A stretch of DNA of 53,860 bases from Geobacteraceae bacterium (GTDB lineage: Bacteria > Desulfobacterota > Desulfuromonadia > Geobacterales > Pseudopelobacteraceae), in assembly GCA_025355325.1 (NCBI GenBank), contig JANXZX010000143.1:1-53860 (forward strand). The letters are read 5' to 3'. Of the stretch, positions 23,242 to 32,062 are shown one piece after another. The position numbers and the translations under genes were made by a program. The notes beneath the pieces are model-generated. The model did no database searches and was not told the origin of the DNA. It saw only the letters and a program-made list of their open reading frames with translations. Each line of letters begins with the position of its first letter. Within the stretch, counting starts at the first letter, position 1.

Positions 23242-25440
23242 GTGTCACAGAAATTCTCGCGCAGAACATTTTTGAAGGCAGCTGGAGCAGTAACTGCCGG
23301 CGTTGCGACTGTAACGACGGTCTCAAATAAGTTTCTTTCCTGGGCTGAGGAAGAAGGGCAGAAGGATTTGAAGCAGATTCCCACTTTTTGTGAACTCTGC
23401 TTTTGGAACTGTGGTTTGATTGCAAAGGTTGAAAATAACAAAGTGGTCAAGGTCGATGGCAACCCGCTCAGTCTTCGAGGACGAGGCCGTCTCTGCGGTC
23501 GTGGCAATGCTGCACTGGGAGCGTTGTACGATCCGGATCGGCTCAAATACCCGATGATCAATACCGGCAAGCGTGGCGAGCCTGTGTGGAAGCGGGCTAC
23601 CTGGGATGAGGCCCTGGGGCTGATCGCCCAAAAGATGAAAGGTATCAAGGAAAAGTACGGGCCGGAATCAATGGCGCTGATTTATCACGGTACCGGTGCC
23701 TCTTTTTGGAAGCACCTGATGCATGCCTACGGAAGCACACTTGCGGCGGCACCGTCATTTGCCCAGTGCCGCGGGCCGCGCGATATCGGCTTTATGCTCA
23801 CCTTCGGCGCGGATGTCGGCTCTCCGGAATACTACGATTTCAGCAAGAGCAAGTACATTGTTCTGTTTGGATCTCACCTGGGGGAAAATGCCCACAACAG
23901 TCAGGTACAGGATATAGTCAAAGGTTATTCCGGCGGCGCCAAACTGACGGTAGTTGATCCGCGCCTGTCCAATATAGCTTCCAAGGCGGAACGCTGGCTG
24001 CCGATCAAGCCGGCTACCGATCTTGCTCTGATACTGGCCTGGATCAGAATCGTCATAGAGGAGGAACTGTACGACAAAGAGTATGTTGCCAGGTATGCCA
24101 TCGGCTTTGATGAGTTGCGCGCAGAAGTGCAGCAATATACTCCCCAATGGGCGGAATCCGAGACATCCATCGACAGTGATGTGATCGTCAAGGTGGCTCG
24201 GGAAATGGGTCAGTATGCACCTAATGTCTGTATCGGTGCCGGTCGGTACTCTACGTGGTATGGCGATGACACCCAGCGTAGCCGGGCTATTGCCATCCTA
24301 AATGCCCTGCTCGGAACCTGGGGGCGTGAGGGAGGCTATTTCTTCCCGACCGGAGCGAAAGTTCCTGAATATCCGGGACTGCCGGAGTATCCCGAGCACG
24401 TGGAAGTGGCTAAGCTGGATGAGGCCTATCCCTTCGCACTTCTGCAAACCACTACCTCAATCAAGCAGGCCACCATCACAAATCAACCACGACCGGTTAA
24501 AGCCTGGTTTGTCTATGGATCAAATCTGATGAAGACCATGCCGGACAAGCAGGAAACCATCAAGGCGATCCTGAATCTTGATCTGATGGTGACAATTGAC
24601 ACCATGCCGATGGACATCATCAATTATTCCGATGTGGTGCTGCCGGAATGTACCTACATGGAACGTTATGACAATATCAATGTCGGCAAGTTCAAGGGTG
24701 AGGCCGAAATTGCCCTGCGACAGCCGACGGTAGAACCCTTTTGGGAATCCAAACCGTCCTGGTGGATTACCAAAGAGTTGGGCAGTAAACTGGGTCTGGC
24801 TGATTTTTTCCCTTGGAAAGACGGAGAAGAATACCTTGCCAAACGATGTGAGGCGGGGGAGATAGATTTTGCTCAACTGAAGCGGGACGGCGTCATTATC
24901 AAGAAGGGCGGTGCTCCTTATATAACTGCTGACAGCCAGCCCGAATTTGGTACGCCGTCAGGTAAGATAGAGCTTTACTCCAAACAATTGGCTGAAAAAG
25001 GGTTTGATCCGGTGCCAAAGTACACCAGACATCCAACTCCGCCGGATGGATATTTTCGGCTGCTGTTTGGACGATCACCGCTTCACACGTTTTCCCGTAC
25101 CTCTAATAATTTTATGCTGACGGATCTTCAAAAGGAAAATGCCCTTTGGCTCAATGCGAAAAAGGGCCGGGAGTTGGGATTGAAAAGTGGTGACTATGTG
25201 TCGCTGGTTAATCAGGACGGTGTGACTGCAAACGGCCGTATCAAGGTAAAGTTGACTCAGCGTCTGCGGGACGATGCCGTCTACATGAACCATGGCTTCG
25301 GTGTTCACGCAAAAGGGATGTCACGTGCTAATGGACAGGGGATAGCTGATGATGACTTGATCACAAAGCCCGCCATTGACCCGATCATGGGAGGAACCGC
25401 TATGCGGGGAAAATTCGTCAAGATTGTGAAGGGGGCCTGA
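23242..25440 (+). CDS. Tat-exported molybdopterin oxidoreductase, PsrA/PhsA-like catalytic subunit
   Basis: A 732-residue enzyme of the DMSO-reductase superfamily. The GTG start follows GGAGG. A twin-arginine signal (SRRTFLK, Arg7-Arg8) directs folded export. A [4Fe-4S] site is formed by Cys50, Cys53, Cys57 and Cys85. The likely Mo ligand is Cys176 in SFAQCRGPRD. Length and the NrfD-type partner fit the polysulfide/thiosulfate reductase group (PsrA, PhsA) or SoeA-like sulfite enzymes better than arsenate, nitrate or tetrathionate reductases. The 'AQC-GPR' ligand context differs from the usual 'SLC' of PsrA, so the substrate is open. It is followed one base later by the NrfD gene. Confidence 0.85.
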   Translation: MSQKFSRRTFLKAAGAVTAGVATVTTVSNKFLSWAEEEGQKDLKQIPTFCELCFWNCGLIAKVENNKVVKVDGNPLSLRGRGRLCGRGNAALGALYDPDRLKYPMINTGKRGEPVWKRATWDEALGLIAQKMKGIKEKYGPESMALIYHGTGASFWKHLMHAYGSTLAAAPSFAQCRGPRDIGFMLTFGADVGSPEYYDFSKSKYIVLFGSHLGENAHNSQVQDIVKGYSGGAKLTVVDPRLSNIASKAERWLPIKPATDLALILAWIRIVIEEELYDKEYVARYAIGFDELRAEVQQYTPQWAESETSIDSDVIVKVAREMGQYAPNVCIGAGRYSTWYGDDTQRSRAIAILNALLGTWGREGGYFFPTGAKVPEYPGLPEYPEHVEVAKLDEAYPFALLQTTTSIKQATITNQPRPVKAWFVYGSNLMKTMPDKQETIKAILNLDLMVTIDTMPMDIINYSDVVLPECTYMERYDNINVGKFKGEAEIALRQPTVEPFWESKPSWWITKELGSKLGLADFFPWKDGEEYLAKRCEAGEIDFAQLKRDGVIIKKGGAPYITADSQPEFGTPSGKIELYSKQLAEKGFDPVPKYTRHPTPPDGYFRLLFGRSPLHTFSRTSNNFMLTDLQKENALWLNAKKGRELGLKSGDYVSLVNQDGVTANGRIKVKLTQRLRDDAVYMNHGFGVHAKGMSRANGQGIADDDLITKPAIDPIMGGTAMRGKFVKIVKGA

Positions 25441-25441
25441 T

Positions 25442-26599
25442 ATGCAACTATTCGGAGTTCTTATTCCTGAAAAGGAGCAGCTTCTTGCCACGGCGACCGA
25501 TGTGGTCAAAGGAAAAGCCGGGCTGTCACTGTACGCATCACTGGTCGGCCTGGTGGTGGGATTTTATGCTATCGCAGCCATATTCATTCAGGGCCACGCC
25601 CACACCATCAACACATCCAATTTGATCCCCTGGGGATTGCAGATTTCCACCTATATCTATTTTGCATTGCTGAGTACCGGCTGCACCTTTGTCAATTTCT
25701 TCGGTCACGTGTTCTTTGAGAAACAGTACAAGCCGTTTGCGTCACGGATCATTTTTGTCGGCATCATTACCGCTGTTGCAGCTTTTTTCTCCCTGGCAAC
25801 CGAGATGGGACGCATTGACCGGATGTACAATTTTCTGTTGTCGCCAAATCCCAAGTCTCCGATGTTCTGGATGGCCATCTGGTACACCAGTTACCTGATT
25901 GCCATCACGTGGGAATACGTCAATATCCAGACCAACAGGCATTCCAACAGGGTCATGTGGGGGGCTTTTTTTGTCGCAATATTCACCCACAGCACATTGG
26001 GAAGTCTGCTTGGCTCGGTTAGTTCACGCGTTTATTACTATAGTGCCTTGATGCCGATTTACTTCCTGTTTATTGCCTTTCTGACCGGCTGCTCACTTAC
26101 TACGATTATCGCGGCTATAACCGTCAAGCAGAAAAAACTTGATGAAAATTACCATCTTCATCCGTTTATAACGTTGCTGAAAATTGGTTTGGGACTGGCG
26201 CTGTTAATTACCTTCTGGCGCACCATGATCGGGCTTTCTGCCCACCTGGAGGGTTCGGAGGTGTTCTCGCTGACGCTGATCAACAGTGTGTTGTTCGGGA
26301 TTATAGTCGTCATTATTATCCCGTATATCCTGCTCAAAATCGGCAAAAGTGCAAACTGGCTCATCTTTGTCGGGCTTTTTATCATGGGCACCCAGCTGAA
26401 AGCCCGTAACGATCTGGTGATTGGCGCGTTCAAGATCCCGGTCTTCAGGGTCTATGATATGCCTGAGGTGGTTCACTATACTCCGTCCATTTACGAGAAT
26501 CTCGTTGTTGTGGCATCTGCTTCGCTTGTGTTGGTGCTGTACATAGTTTTCGAACGTTCAGGTGTTTTTGAAGCCCGGAATATCAAGGAGGAGTATTGA
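25442..26599 (+). CDS. NrfD/PsrC-like membrane quinone subunit
   Basis: A 385-residue integral membrane protein with about nine to ten hydrophobic helices. It belongs to the NrfD/PsrC/HybB class, which exchanges electrons with menaquinone. It starts one base after the molybdoenzyme stop, with AAGGGGG as ribosome site, and overlaps the next gene. It most likely anchors the molybdoenzyme and its Fe-S subunit at the periplasmic face of the inner membrane. The paralogue HybB is encoded at 47380 in the hydrogenase operon. Confidence 0.88.
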   Translation: MQLFGVLIPEKEQLLATATDVVKGKAGLSLYASLVGLVVGFYAIAAIFIQGHAHTINTSNLIPWGLQISTYIYFALLSTGCTFVNFFGHVFFEKQYKPFASRIIFVGIITAVAAFFSLATEMGRIDRMYNFLLSPNPKSPMFWMAIWYTSYLIAITWEYVNIQTNRHSNRVMWGAFFVAIFTHSTLGSLLGSVSSRVYYYSALMPIYFLFIAFLTGCSLTTIIAAITVKQKKLDENYHLHPFITLLKIGLGLALLITFWRTMIGLSAHLEGSEVFSLTLINSVLFGIIVVIIIPYILLKIGKSANWLIFVGLFIMGTQLKARNDLVIGAFKIPVFRVYDMPEVVHYTPSIYENLVVVASASLVLVLYIVFERSGVFEARNIKEEY

Positions 26600-26601
26600 C
26601 C

Positions 26602-27318
26602 ATGGAACAGTTTGACGGAAAAGATCCTCTGGATATCATGCACGAAGATCTGCAGCGTGCTCTGAAAAAACCGCGCAGTGAACGTCGCTGGGCCATGGCA
26701 ATTGACCTCAAAAAATGTATCGGGTGCCATGCCTGCACTACCGGCTGCATGTCTGAGAACCTGACTCCCCCCGAGATTCACTACCGCCCGGTCAAGGAGG
26801 AGGAGATCGGTGAGTTCCCCAACACCGGTATGCGTTTCCTGCCGCGCCCCTGCATGCAGTGTGATGCACCGACCTGCACGCCGGTCTGTCCGGTTACTGC
26901 CACGTACAAGCGCGATGACGGCCTGGTGGTGATAGATTATAAGAAGTGCATCGGATGCCGGTATTGCCTGGTGGCCTGCCCCTACGGCGCCCGCTCGGCT
27001 GATGTAGGGCATTATTACACCGGTGATTTTCACGATAAGACCTACGAAGTGGAAAATTCCGGAGAATATGGAAAGAGCTTTAAGCGCAAGAGTCATTGGC
27101 ATTCCCCTATTGGTAATGCCAGAAAATGTCATTTCTGCATCCATCGTGTGGAGAAAGGTGAGTTAACCAGATGCACAACCACATGCCTCGGGCAGGCTAC
27201 CTATTTTGGTGATGTCAACGACCCGAAAGCCCTGATTACCCGGCTGGTATCAAAACCAAATGTAATAAAATACAAAGAAGAGCTTGGCACCAAGCCGATG
27301 GTGTATTACATCGTATAG
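26602..27318 (+). CDS. four-cluster ferredoxin subunit (PsrB/DmsB type)
   Basis: A 238-residue Fe-S protein with four cysteine clusters: CIGCHACTTGC (about 38-48), CMQCDAPTCTPVCP (about 83-96), CIGCRYCLVACP (about 115-126) and CHFCIHRVEKGELTRC (about 170-185). ATG 26602 is chosen, eight bases after GGAGGAG; a TTG at 26596 overlapping the NrfD stop would add two codons. There is no signal peptide, so export would have to occur bound to the Tat-exported catalytic subunit, as known for several family members. It wires the Mo site to the NrfD subunit. Confidence 0.9.
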   Translation: MEQFDGKDPLDIMHEDLQRALKKPRSERRWAMAIDLKKCIGCHACTTGCMSENLTPPEIHYRPVKEEEIGEFPNTGMRFLPRPCMQCDAPTCTPVCPVTATYKRDDGLVVIDYKKCIGCRYCLVACPYGARSADVGHYYTGDFHDKTYEVENSGEYGKSFKRKSHWHSPIGNARKCHFCIHRVEKGELTRCTTTCLGQATYFGDVNDPKALITRLVSKPNVIKYKEELGTKPMVYYIV

Positions 27319-27329
27319 ATATCTGGACA

Positions 27330-27350
27330 TTTTAGCTAAATATGCTAAAA
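27330..27350. promoter_or_regulatory. 7-bp inverted repeat, possible operator or attenuator
   Basis: TTTTAGC (27330-27336) and GCTAAAA (27344-27350) are a perfect inverted repeat with a seven-base spacer, in the short gap between the Fe-S subunit gene and the Lys-rich gene. No binding protein can be named. Confidence 0.3.
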
Positions 27351-27404
27351 CTTGAATACTTTGCTTTAACCGGTTCGCCGGAAACAGACAAAAGGAGAAT
27401 ACAC

Positions 27405-27647
27405 ATGAAAAAAATTGTAGCGATGATGGTGGCAGCAATGGTGGCTCTGAGTTTTTCGATGGTTGCTGTGGCAGAAGAGAAGGCCTCAGAAAAACCGGCT
27501 GCTGAAAAAACAGAAAAAGTAGAGAAGAAAGATGCCAAGAAAGACACCAAGAAAGATGTAAAAAAAGACAAAAAGAAAGACGACAAGAAAAAAGACGCTG
27601 ATGCCAAGCCGGCTGCCAAGGGTAAAAAAGAAGTTTCCGGTTGTTAG
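27405..27647 (+). CDS. small exported Lys-rich protein ending in Gly-Cys
   Basis: An 80-residue protein with a signal peptide (to about residue 24, VAVAEE). ATG 27405 follows AAAGGAG by seven bases; a longer frame from 27342 lacks a site. The mature part is highly charged and low-complexity, dominated by Lys, Asp and Glu (KKDAKKDTKKDVKKD), and ends in ...KEVSGC. Cys is the last residue and the only one. This terminal Gly-Cys is shared with the small exported protein at 19816. A basic periplasmic tail protein could bind acidic cytochromes or anionic polymers; that is speculation. Confidence 0.7.
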   Translation: MKKIVAMMVAAMVALSFSMVAVAEEKASEKPAAEKTEKVEKKDAKKDTKKDVKKDKKKDDKKKDADAKPAAKGKKEVSGC

Positions 27648-27660
27648 TGTTCTTAGATAG

Positions 27661-29532
27661 ATGAACGGTGTACAGGTAATAAAAAGCAGGGCACGCCAAT
27701 TGGCGGCCCTCTTTTTTTTGACAATACTGCTTGCAGTGGTGTGTGCAGGGTGCGTCGTGCAGAAGAAGGCCGAAGGGTGCATATCATGTCACGGCAACCT
27801 TGAACACGCTTCAAAAAGCCACTCCGGCTGTGTTGACTGTCATGGCGGGAATAGCTCTTCCCGTGACAAGGATGGAGCACATACCACTCTTCACAGCAAA
27901 GCCAACCCGTCGTCTCCCGACAGTTGGGAGAAAAGCTGCGGCAAATGTCATCGCTATCAACTGGAACGGGTAAAATCAACCCTCATGCAGACTAATGAAG
28001 GCATGATTCGCAATATCCAGCTGACCTGGGAGGGGATGGATGATCACTCGTATAACTCGACCGGTGGAAAGTTCTTTGATGCCGCAGGCAAACCGGTTGA
28101 ATATGATTCAGTAGAGCATCTGGACAATCTCTCCGGTGAACTCTACCGCAAATTTTGCTCCCGATGCCACGTCGGTTCTAGCAATTCAGAATCATATGGG
28201 GCTGCCCATGCCTCCGGTTGTGCGGCCTGCCACTTTCCATGGAATGATACCGCTACCTATGAGGGGAGCGACAAAACCATGAAGGGGAGGGGGGGGCATT
28301 CTGCCAATCACAGTATGACACCGCTCCCGGAGACCCAGGTCTGTGCGCGCTGCCACAACCGCAGTGGCAGGATAGCTTTATCCTATCAGGGGCTGTATGA
28401 CGGCAATAATGGCCTGGTGCCGACCAGCCAGGGCGAAGCGGGGCCGTTGATGACCAGCGGCGCCCGCAATCTGACCCGGATCTCGCCCGACGTCCATTTT
28501 GCCGCCGGGATGGAGTGCATTGACTGCCATACATCGCGGGATGTCATGGGTGACGGCTTTGCCTATCGGAACATGTACCAGCAGACCGAGATCAGCTGCG
28601 AGGATTGTCACGGAAGCTCCAGTGTCGTACCGCGCTTTCGAGAAGTTACCCGCGAAAACGATGAAGCGCTGCGAGAATCAAAAAGCTATAAACAGCCGGT
28701 TACGTCAGGTATGCGAATGATTCAGACCGCCAAAGGGCGGAGCTATTCAAATGTGTTCTTTAAAGATGGTGCAGTCTGGCTGCAGGGCAAGAAGAGCGGC
28801 AAACTTCATCGCAGCAAGGTCATCACCGGCACAGCCGAACACACCATCGCCGGTCATGGCCGTCTGGAGTGTTATGCCTGCCATTCGCACACCTCGGTGC
28901 AGTGTTATGGTTGTCATACTCGCTACGATAGGGGCAAGCCGGGGATGGATTTCATCAAGGGTGAAGAGACCGCCGGTGCTTTCAGTGAAACGGAGGATTA
29001 CCGTATGCTCTTTCCTTTCCCGTTGGCACTTAACCAGCGCGGTCGGATATCGCCGGTGACGCCCGGTTGTCAGACTTTTGTTACGGTGGCGGAGGCGGAC
29101 GGCTCTACCTCAAAGACTGAATATGTTGCAAAATTCAAGGGAAAGCAGCAGCTCCGTTTTGCGCCATTCTACTCGCATAACAGTACCAAAAAAGCGATAA
29201 CCTGCGCCGAATGCCATGGCAATCCGGCATTTCTCGGCTTTGGACAGCATATTGTTGAAGGCAGCAGCATCAAGGGAACGCTGATTTGTGAGCGTTCTGA
29301 CAGCAAGCCGCTCGATGGTTTCCTGACAATGGAACATGGTCGGGTAAACGCCTTTTCCGCCATTACCCGTGAGAATTCGCGTCCATTAAGTGGAACTGAA
29401 GTAAAACGGACATTATCGGTAAATCTCTGTCTTCCCTGTCACGACAAGGCTCGCGACCCGATCTACCGGAAAGGAATAAATCTACGTGCGTTGGATGATA
29501 CTCTTCATCGTCGGCTTCTGTCTGCTCCCTGA
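27661..29532 (+). CDS. 12-heme c-type cytochrome
   Basis: A 623-residue multiheme cytochrome. I count 12 CXXCH motifs (CISCH, CVDCH, CGKCH, CSRCH, CAACH, CARCH, CIDCH, CEDCH, CYACH, CYGCH, CAECH, CLPCH). The N-terminus has a hydrophobic export segment (about 13-29) ending VVCAGC; Cys31 may be lipidated, although Cys at -3 is not typical of a lipobox. The ribosome site is weak. It overlaps the next cytochrome gene by 47 bases. Position ahead of Rieske and cytochrome b genes matches heme-rich menaquinol:cytochrome c oxidoreductase clusters (Cbc type) of Geobacter. Confidence 0.88.
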   Translation: MNGVQVIKSRARQLAALFFLTILLAVVCAGCVVQKKAEGCISCHGNLEHASKSHSGCVDCHGGNSSSRDKDGAHTTLHSKANPSSPDSWEKSCGKCHRYQLERVKSTLMQTNEGMIRNIQLTWEGMDDHSYNSTGGKFFDAAGKPVEYDSVEHLDNLSGELYRKFCSRCHVGSSNSESYGAAHASGCAACHFPWNDTATYEGSDKTMKGRGGHSANHSMTPLPETQVCARCHNRSGRIALSYQGLYDGNNGLVPTSQGEAGPLMTSGARNLTRISPDVHFAAGMECIDCHTSRDVMGDGFAYRNMYQQTEISCEDCHGSSSVVPRFREVTRENDEALRESKSYKQPVTSGMRMIQTAKGRSYSNVFFKDGAVWLQGKKSGKLHRSKVITGTAEHTIAGHGRLECYACHSHTSVQCYGCHTRYDRGKPGMDFIKGEETAGAFSETEDYRMLFPFPLALNQRGRISPVTPGCQTFVTVAEADGSTSKTEYVAKFKGKQQLRFAPFYSHNSTKKAITCAECHGNPAFLGFGQHIVEGSSIKGTLICERSDSKPLDGFLTMEHGRVNAFSAITRENSRPLSGTEVKRTLSVNLCLPCHDKARDPIYRKGINLRALDDTLHRRLLSAP

Positions 29533-30685
29533 ACCGGATGCGATGGCCGCCCACACGGGATTGGTCTGCAGTTCGTGTCATCGTCAGGGAGGAGGTTACA
29601 GCGATCCCGCTTCACGTTTGAACCGTGCAGGAGGGTGCGCTGTCTGCCATCAGGGGCATGAGCGGATCTTTGACCACGCTATGGGGCAGCGCAGTGGCGA
29701 GGAGCAGTTTGTGCAACGGAGCTATGCCCGCTTTGATTCCGGGTTCTGGGAGAAAAACTGCAACTCCTGCCATCTGAAGGGGTGTCTTGACTGCCATGGA
29801 GAAAAGGGACTGGCAAAGCCGACAGTTGCTGCCTGCCAGCGGTGCCATACCGGCTATTTCACCGGATGGGATTATTCAGGTCGTGCTCCCCGTGAAGACA
29901 ACATGCGCTACCAGCGGGGCATTGCCGTTAATGGTGAAACCTTTCTGAAGATGCTCCCTGACGTCCACTATAGTGCCGGCATGACTTGTGGTGCCTGTCA
30001 TTCAATGAAGAGCCTGGCAGAGGGACAGAAATCCTCAAAAGGGTGCCGCGACTGTCACAAGCCGAGCCAAAAGCCGCTTGAACACCGCATAGCCGCACAT
30101 ATGGAACGGCTGGAGTGCTACGCCTGCCATTCAGCCTGGGCGCCCCAGGAGTACGGCACATTTTATCTGCGCTTTCGCGATCAGCGGATGAAAGAGGATT
30201 TTGACCTTACGCCGACGTCAAGTGCGGAATATCTGCGCAGCGCCTATCTGAAAAAGCAGGATGCGCCGCCGCTGGGCATAAATGCCGCCGGCCGGATCAG
30301 CCCGATCAGGCCGATGTTCATCGCCTATTACACTGATATAATGACCGCCAGAAACAACGGTCCCGAGAATACGCTGCTTGCCGCCGAATGGCGGGCATAT
30401 TTCCCGCATACCATCCGAAGGGGGAGTGTGACCTGTGAAGGATGCCACGATAATCCGACCCGTTTTCTCCTTGAACCGGAGTCGCGGCGAATCTACAATC
30501 TCAAAAAAGATGGTTTGGGGCTTGAATCATTCTGGTCTCAGAAAGAACAGCGTGTCAGCAACGGCAGTTTCATGGACGCTGCCCGTTATCTGCGCATGAG
30601 CAGCAAATCTCCGGCCTACACGAAAGCATATGTGGAAAAATGGAAAACGTTCCTCAATCACGTCGAAAATTCATCACGACCCTGA
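29486..30685 (+). CDS. 9-heme c-type cytochrome
   Basis: A 399-residue cytochrome with nine CXXCH sites (CSSCH, CAVCH, CNSCH, CLDCH, CQRCH, CGACH, CRDCH, CYACH, CEGCH). The signal peptide covers about residues 1-21 (ending AMAAH). The GTG at 29486 is used; ATG at 29495 is an alternative. Its 5' end overlaps the 12-heme gene by 47 bases and its 3' end overlaps the Rieske gene by 46 bases, so translation is coupled. It shares paralogous stretches with the 12-heme protein (for example LECYACHS and the SPDVHF/LPDVHY-SAGM region), pointing to duplication. Confidence 0.88.
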   Translation: MRWMILFIVGFCLLPEPDAMAAHTGLVCSSCHRQGGGYSDPASRLNRAGGCAVCHQGHERIFDHAMGQRSGEEQFVQRSYARFDSGFWEKNCNSCHLKGCLDCHGEKGLAKPTVAACQRCHTGYFTGWDYSGRAPREDNMRYQRGIAVNGETFLKMLPDVHYSAGMTCGACHSMKSLAEGQKSSKGCRDCHKPSQKPLEHRIAAHMERLECYACHSAWAPQEYGTFYLRFRDQRMKEDFDLTPTSSAEYLRSAYLKKQDAPPLGINAAGRISPIRPMFIAYYTDIMTARNNGPENTLLAAEWRAYFPHTIRRGSVTCEGCHDNPTRFLLEPESRRIYNLKKDGLGLESFWSQKEQRVSNGSFMDAARYLRMSSKSPAYTKAYVEKWKTFLNHVENSSRP

Positions 30686-31038
30686 CCCTACTGCTCGCCT
30701 CGGGCGGCCTGCTGGTGCGGTATCTCAAGCCTCTCACGCCTGCCAGGCGCCGGGTACTCGTATCTGTTGCCGCTGCGGATGTGCCGCTTAACGGGGCATT
30801 GGTGTTTCAGAACGAGCGACTGGCGGTTATGAAGGACAACAACGGTGTATATGCTCTAAGCCTGGTCTGTACCCATCTTGGTTGTACGGTTACGGTCACG
30901 GAGAATTCATTCTCATGTCCCTGTCACGGAAGTTTGTTCAATCGACAGGGAAAGGTCGAACGTGGGCCTGCGAACGGGCCTCTCGGAAGGTTGCACGTGG
31001 TAACGGAAAACGGCATGATTCAGGTTTTAGGCGCATGA
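30640..31038 (+). CDS. Rieske [2Fe-2S] protein
   Basis: A 132-residue Rieske subunit. The N-terminus carries a twin-arginine-type signal/anchor (SRRKFIT, Arg8-Arg9, then a hydrophobic stretch to residue 27). Cluster box 1 is CTHLGC (77-82) and box 2 CPCHGSLF (93-100). The ligands are Cys77, His79, Cys93 and His96, and Cys82 and Cys95 form the disulfide. It oxidises menaquinol with the cytochrome b encoded next. The start lies inside the end of the 9-heme gene and the stop overlaps the cytochrome b start (ATGA). Confidence 0.93.
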   Translation: MENVPQSRRKFITTLTLLLASGGLLVRYLKPLTPARRRVLVSVAAADVPLNGALVFQNERLAVMKDNNGVYALSLVCTHLGCTVTVTENSFSCPCHGSLFNRQGKVERGPANGPLGRLHVVTENGMIQVLGA

Positions 31039-31655
31039 TACAGGATTTCCTCAAGCATCTTTTTCCTCGCGTCGTACTGGAGAGGAATCTGCGCTTCAGC
31101 TATACCTTCTGTCTGGGTGGATTGGCATTTACCGCCTTTCTCATAATGCTGGCCAGTGGCATGCTGCTGCTTGTCTACTATCAACCGACGCCTGAGAGGG
31201 CATTCAGTTCAGTCCTTTTTCTGGAAGCATCCGTCTGGGGGGGGAAGTATCTGCGCAGCCTGCACCGTCTTACCTCTCATACGCTTCTTATTCTGATTCT
31301 GTTGCATACACTGAGGGTAATCCTGACAGGGGCATATCAAAGACCACGGCAGCTTAATTGGGTGATTGGCTGCCTCCTGCTGTTCCTTGCACTCTTTGAG
31401 GCATACACCGGTTATCTTCTGCCGTTTGACCAACTGGCATTCTGGGCAACCCAGACCGGAATGGAGCTGCTGGCAACGCTGCCGTTCGGTTCCTTCTTCC
31501 GCTCCCTGCTTGTTCCGGATGAAGTCGGGCATGGTCTGTCATTGCTCCGTTTTTACGCACTGCATATTGCGATCATTCCACTCAGCGTGCTGTTACTCTC
31601 GTTTCTGCATTTCTACCGGGTCAGAAAGAACAAGGGAGTTCTGCCATACTTATGA
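31035..31655 (+). CDS. cytochrome b, b6-type N-terminal subunit
   Basis: A 206-residue four-helix cytochrome b. The start is set by the ATGA overlap with the Rieske gene. Heme b ligands are His77/His91 in helix B and His177/His192 in helix D. Their spacings are 14 and 15, and the second spacing is the b6 rather than mitochondrial-b pattern. It binds two b hemes and forms the quinol sites with the separate subunit IV that follows in another ATGA overlap. Confidence 0.92.
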   Translation: MIQDFLKHLFPRVVLERNLRFSYTFCLGGLAFTAFLIMLASGMLLLVYYQPTPERAFSSVLFLEASVWGGKYLRSLHRLTSHTLLILILLHTLRVILTGAYQRPRQLNWVIGCLLLFLALFEAYTGYLLPFDQLAFWATQTGMELLATLPFGSFFRSLLVPDEVGHGLSLLRFYALHIAIIPLSVLLLSFLHFYRVRKNKGVLPYL

Positions 31656-32062
31656 AAAGTGGATTCGTTAAAAGCTCCCCCCGTTTTTTCAAGCTCATCA
31701 GTCGTTCGATGTATGCGCTGGTCGTGGCTCTTTTTGCCTTGGCGGCGTTTGTTCCGGCACCACTACAGGAACAGGCCAGCCCGGCAATTACCCCTAATCC
31801 GGTTAAATCTGCCTGGTTCCTGCTCTGGATTCAGGAACTGGTCAGTTGGTCGTGTTTGATGATTTATCCGGTTTTACTTCTCGGATGTTTGTTTGTCATG
31901 CTTCCCTGGCTCCCCGTCGGGCCTCATCTCCACAAAGCCAGCTGGTTTGCGGGCAGTCAAAAGAAAGTTTCCGTAATTACCATTGCGCTGGTTGCCATTA
32001 TCGCAGGCTTAACGTTAATGGCCATGTTTTTCAGGGGGGCTAATTGGTCTCTCGTGTTCTGA
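31652..32062 (+). CDS. cytochrome b C-terminal subunit (subunit IV-like)
   Basis: A 136-residue protein with three transmembrane helices (about 17-35, 52-80, 105-127). The segment ITPNPVKSAWFLLWIQEL corresponds to the quinol-site region of subunit IV / cytochrome b C-terminal halves, where PEWY is found in other complexes; here the motif is altered. It overlaps the cytochrome b stop by four bases and the tetraheme gene start by 19 bases. Together with the b6-type protein it makes a split cytochrome b. Confidence 0.82.
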   Translation: MKSGFVKSSPRFFKLISRSMYALVVALFALAAFVPAPLQEQASPAITPNPVKSAWFLLWIQELVSWSCLMIYPVLLLGCLFVMLPWLPVGPHLHKASWFAGSQKKVSVITIALVAIIAGLTLMAMFFRGANWSLVF

